NCBI RefSeq assembly: GCF_900172225.1
Contig: NZ_FWFO01000003.1
Location: 248,001 to 312,000, forward strand
Direction: 5' to 3'
DNA length: 64,000 nucleotides
From: Falsiruegeria litorea R37
GTDB taxonomy: Bacteria; Pseudomonadota; Alphaproteobacteria; Rhodobacterales; Rhodobacteraceae
Shown: one piece after another, positions 61,030-64,000 of the stretch
Position numbering within the stretch: position 1 is the stretch's first letter
Layout of the letters: each line of letters begins with the position of its first letter
Translations under genes and position numbers: made by a program
The notes under the pieces: model-generated
Database searches by the model: none
What the model saw: only the letters and a program-made list of their open reading frames with translations
What the model was told of the DNA's origin: nothing

Positions 61030-62658
61030 ATGTCGTATGACTATGTGATCGTCGGAGGAGGATCCGGCGGATCGACGCTGGCCGCACGCCTGAGCGAAGA
61101 CCCGAACACCAACGTGTGCCTGCTTGAGGCCGGCGGCAAAGGCGACAGCATTTTGGTGCGTGCGCCTGCGGCCGTGGTGGCGATGCTGCCCGGCAGGCCC
61201 AAGATCAACAACTGGGCGTTTGAGACGGTTCCCCAAGAGGGCCTCAAAGGGCGTCAGGGCTATCAGCCGCGCGGCAAGGCGCTTGGCGGGTCCAGCGCGA
61301 TCAACGCCATGCTTTATGTGCGCGGGCATTCCAAAGACTATGACGAATGGGCTGAACTGGGCTGTGACGGTTGGTCATGGGATGACGTGCTGCCCTATTT
61401 CCTGAAAGCCGAGAACAACCAGCATGGCGCCAGCGACATGCACGGTGGCGGTGGCCCCCTGCAAGTCTCGGACCAGCAATCACCCCGCCCGATCTCGGAG
61501 GCCTTTGTCGAGGCGGGTGAGGCGATGCAAATCCGCCGGGTCGAGGATTTCAACACCGGCGACAACGAAGGCATCGGCCTCTATCAGGTGACGCAGTTCC
61601 ACGATCCCGCCAAGGCGGGAGAGCGCTGTTCAGCGGCGGCGGCTTATCTGCACCCGGTCATGGATCGCCCCAACCTGACGGTCATCACCGACGCCCATGC
61701 CACACGCATCCTGTTCGAAGGTAAGCGCGCCGTTGGTGTCACCTATCGCAGTGGCAAGGCCGATCGCGAGGTGCGCGCAGACAAAGAGGTGATCCTGTGC
61801 GGCGGCGCCTTTAACTCGCCGCAGCTGCTGCAGCTGTCGGGGGTTGGTCGACCGCAGGACATCACTCCCCATGGCATCCAGATGGTGCATGAACTGCCCG
61901 GCGTGGGTCAGAACCTGCAAGACCACCTGGATTTTGTCTTGGGCTACAAAACAGCGGACAAGGATAACTTCGGGATCGGGCTGTCAGCTTCGGTCAGCCT
62001 GCTCAAACACATGGCGGCCTGGCGCAAGGATGGCTCGGGCATGTTGGCAACGCCTTTTGCCGAAGGGGGCGCCTTCTTCAAGACCGACCCCAACCTCGAC
62101 CGGCCCGACGTGCAATTGCATTTCGTGATCTCGGTTGTCGATGATCATGCCCGCAAACTGCACCTGGGTCACGGCTTCAGCTGCCACGTCTGCGTGCTGC
62201 GGCCCAAGTCGCGGGGCGAGGTTACACTGAACTCACCCGACCCGATGGATGCCCCACGGATCGACCCCAAGTTCCTGAGCAACGACGAAGATCTGGCGGT
62301 GCTGATGAAAGGCACGCGGATGACCCGAGACCTGATGCATACACCGCCGCTCAAGGGGTACATCAAGTCCGAGATGTTTATCAACAACGAGCCCTCGGAC
62401 GCCGAACTCGAAGATCACATCCGCTCGCGTGCGGACACGATCTATCACCCGGTGGGCACCTGCAAGATGGGTGTTGATGACATGGCCGTGGTAGACCCGG
62501 AGTTGCGCGTTCACGGGCTGACTGGGCTGCGCGTTGTCGATGCTTCGATCATGCCGCGGCTGATCGGTGGCAACACCAACGCCCCCACAATCATGATTGC
62601 AGAAAGAGCCGCCGACATGATCCGCGCGGCGCAGGCTGCCTCACAAGCTGCAGAGTAA
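61030..62658 (+). CDS. GMC-family oxidoreductase (choline-dehydrogenase-like)
   Basis: A 542-residue FAD-dependent alcohol dehydrogenase: [17 protein letters not shown] binds FAD near the N-terminus; [20 protein letters not shown] and the C-terminal HPVGTCKMG (catalytic His) with GGNTNAP are intact. It resembles BetA, but betA-betI neighbours are absent and many GMC enzymes of roseobacters act on other alcohols. GGGGAGAG precedes the ATG at 61030. The next gene, an acyl-CoA ligase, begins 13 bases after its stop, suggesting an alcohol-to-aldehyde-to-acid-to-CoA route or simple co-transcription. Confidence 0.9.
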   Translation: MSYDYVIVGGGSGGSTLAARLSEDPNTNVCLLEAGGKGDSILVRAPAAVVAMLPGRPKINNWAFETVPQEGLKGRQGYQPRGKALGGSSAINAMLYVRGHSKDYDEWAELGCDGWSWDDVLPYFLKAENNQHGASDMHGGGGPLQVSDQQSPRPISEAFVEAGEAMQIRRVEDFNTGDNEGIGLYQVTQFHDPAKAGERCSAAAAYLHPVMDRPNLTVITDAHATRILFEGKRAVGVTYRSGKADREVRADKEVILCGGAFNSPQLLQLSGVGRPQDITPHGIQMVHELPGVGQNLQDHLDFVLGYKTADKDNFGIGLSASVSLLKHMAAWRKDGSGMLATPFAEGGAFFKTDPNLDRPDVQLHFVISVVDDHARKLHLGHGFSCHVCVLRPKSRGEVTLNSPDPMDAPRIDPKFLSNDEDLAVLMKGTRMTRDLMHTPPLKGYIKSEMFINNEPSDAELEDHIRSRADTIYHPVGTCKMGVDDMAVVDPELRVHGLTGLRVVDASIMPRLIGGNTNAPTIMIAERAADMIRAAQAASQAAE

Positions 62659-62671
62659 AGAGAGAGACATA

Positions 62672-64000
<1,329 letters not shown>

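Noticed and set aside
41537-62658. A bet operon combining betB and the GMC gene
   Set aside because: They are 19 kb apart with many unrelated genes between, and no betI or betC is present.

Overview
The window reads as a chromosomal segment of a marine alphaproteobacterium of the Roseobacter group (Rhodobacterales). This rests on high-GC coding sequence in nearly every gene, the gpmI-envC-ctpA order, small proteins typical of that group (DUF6478-like, DUF1285, DUF2798, the short CHCC zinc-finger protein), and a dense set of betaine, methylamine and sulfate-ester genes. Species cannot be assigned from sequence alone. I see no rRNA, tRNA, CRISPR array, integrase, transposase or phage gene.

Region 1-17.4 kb is mostly housekeeping. 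It holds a CPBP-type membrane protein (cut by the left edge) overlapping an unusual ABC-exporter-like protein whose ATPase motifs are eroded and which ends in a cyclic-nucleotide-binding domain; ilvD with a small lipoprotein; two small Rhodobacteraceae genes closed by a strong terminator; the gpmI-envC-ctpA operon on the minus strand; a solitary dnaE2 without its C-terminal domain and with an SOS-box-like site; a DUF1203 protein; an ABC ATPase; a 58-residue zinc-finger protein; and a DUF2459 protein with an apparent internal deletion.

Region 17.5-30 kb carries polA, a DUF2798 membrane protein, hydroxypyruvate isomerase, a DMT exporter, DUF1285, and a four-gene translationally coupled operon (MoxR ATPase, DUF58, BatA/DUF4159, and a second large membrane-anchored protein with a glutamine-amidotransferase-like fold), an envelope-associated chaperone-type system.

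Region 30-46 kb is accessory: a formylglycine-type sulfatase, a class IV aminotransferase, a three-gene signalling unit (LuxR response regulator, SUOX-fold periplasmic protein, hybrid histidine kinase) around a palindrome-containing divergent promoter, an imelysin, the DUF1214-DUF1254-alkylsulfatase operon, a small repeat protein, betaine aldehyde dehydrogenase, a VOC protein, a class V PLP enzyme, and an AT-richer orphan membrane protein.

Region 46-64 kb is a large, incompletely understood catabolic island: a dimethylglycine-dehydrogenase-like FAD/GcvT protein, a LysR regulator divergent from MmgE/PrpD plus a non-pyrrolysine MttB-like methyltransferase, a tightly overlapping minus-strand operon (HyuA-HyuB-aminotransferase-maleate-isomerase-like protein), an AMP-forming ligase, a GMC (choline-dehydrogenase-like) oxidoreductase and a second acyl-CoA ligase cut by the right edge. 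Family logic suggests demethylation of an N-methylated compound, ATP-dependent opening of a cyclic amide and CoA activation of a carboxylate. The substrate is not identifiable from sequence. This island is the best candidate here for an undescribed pathway.
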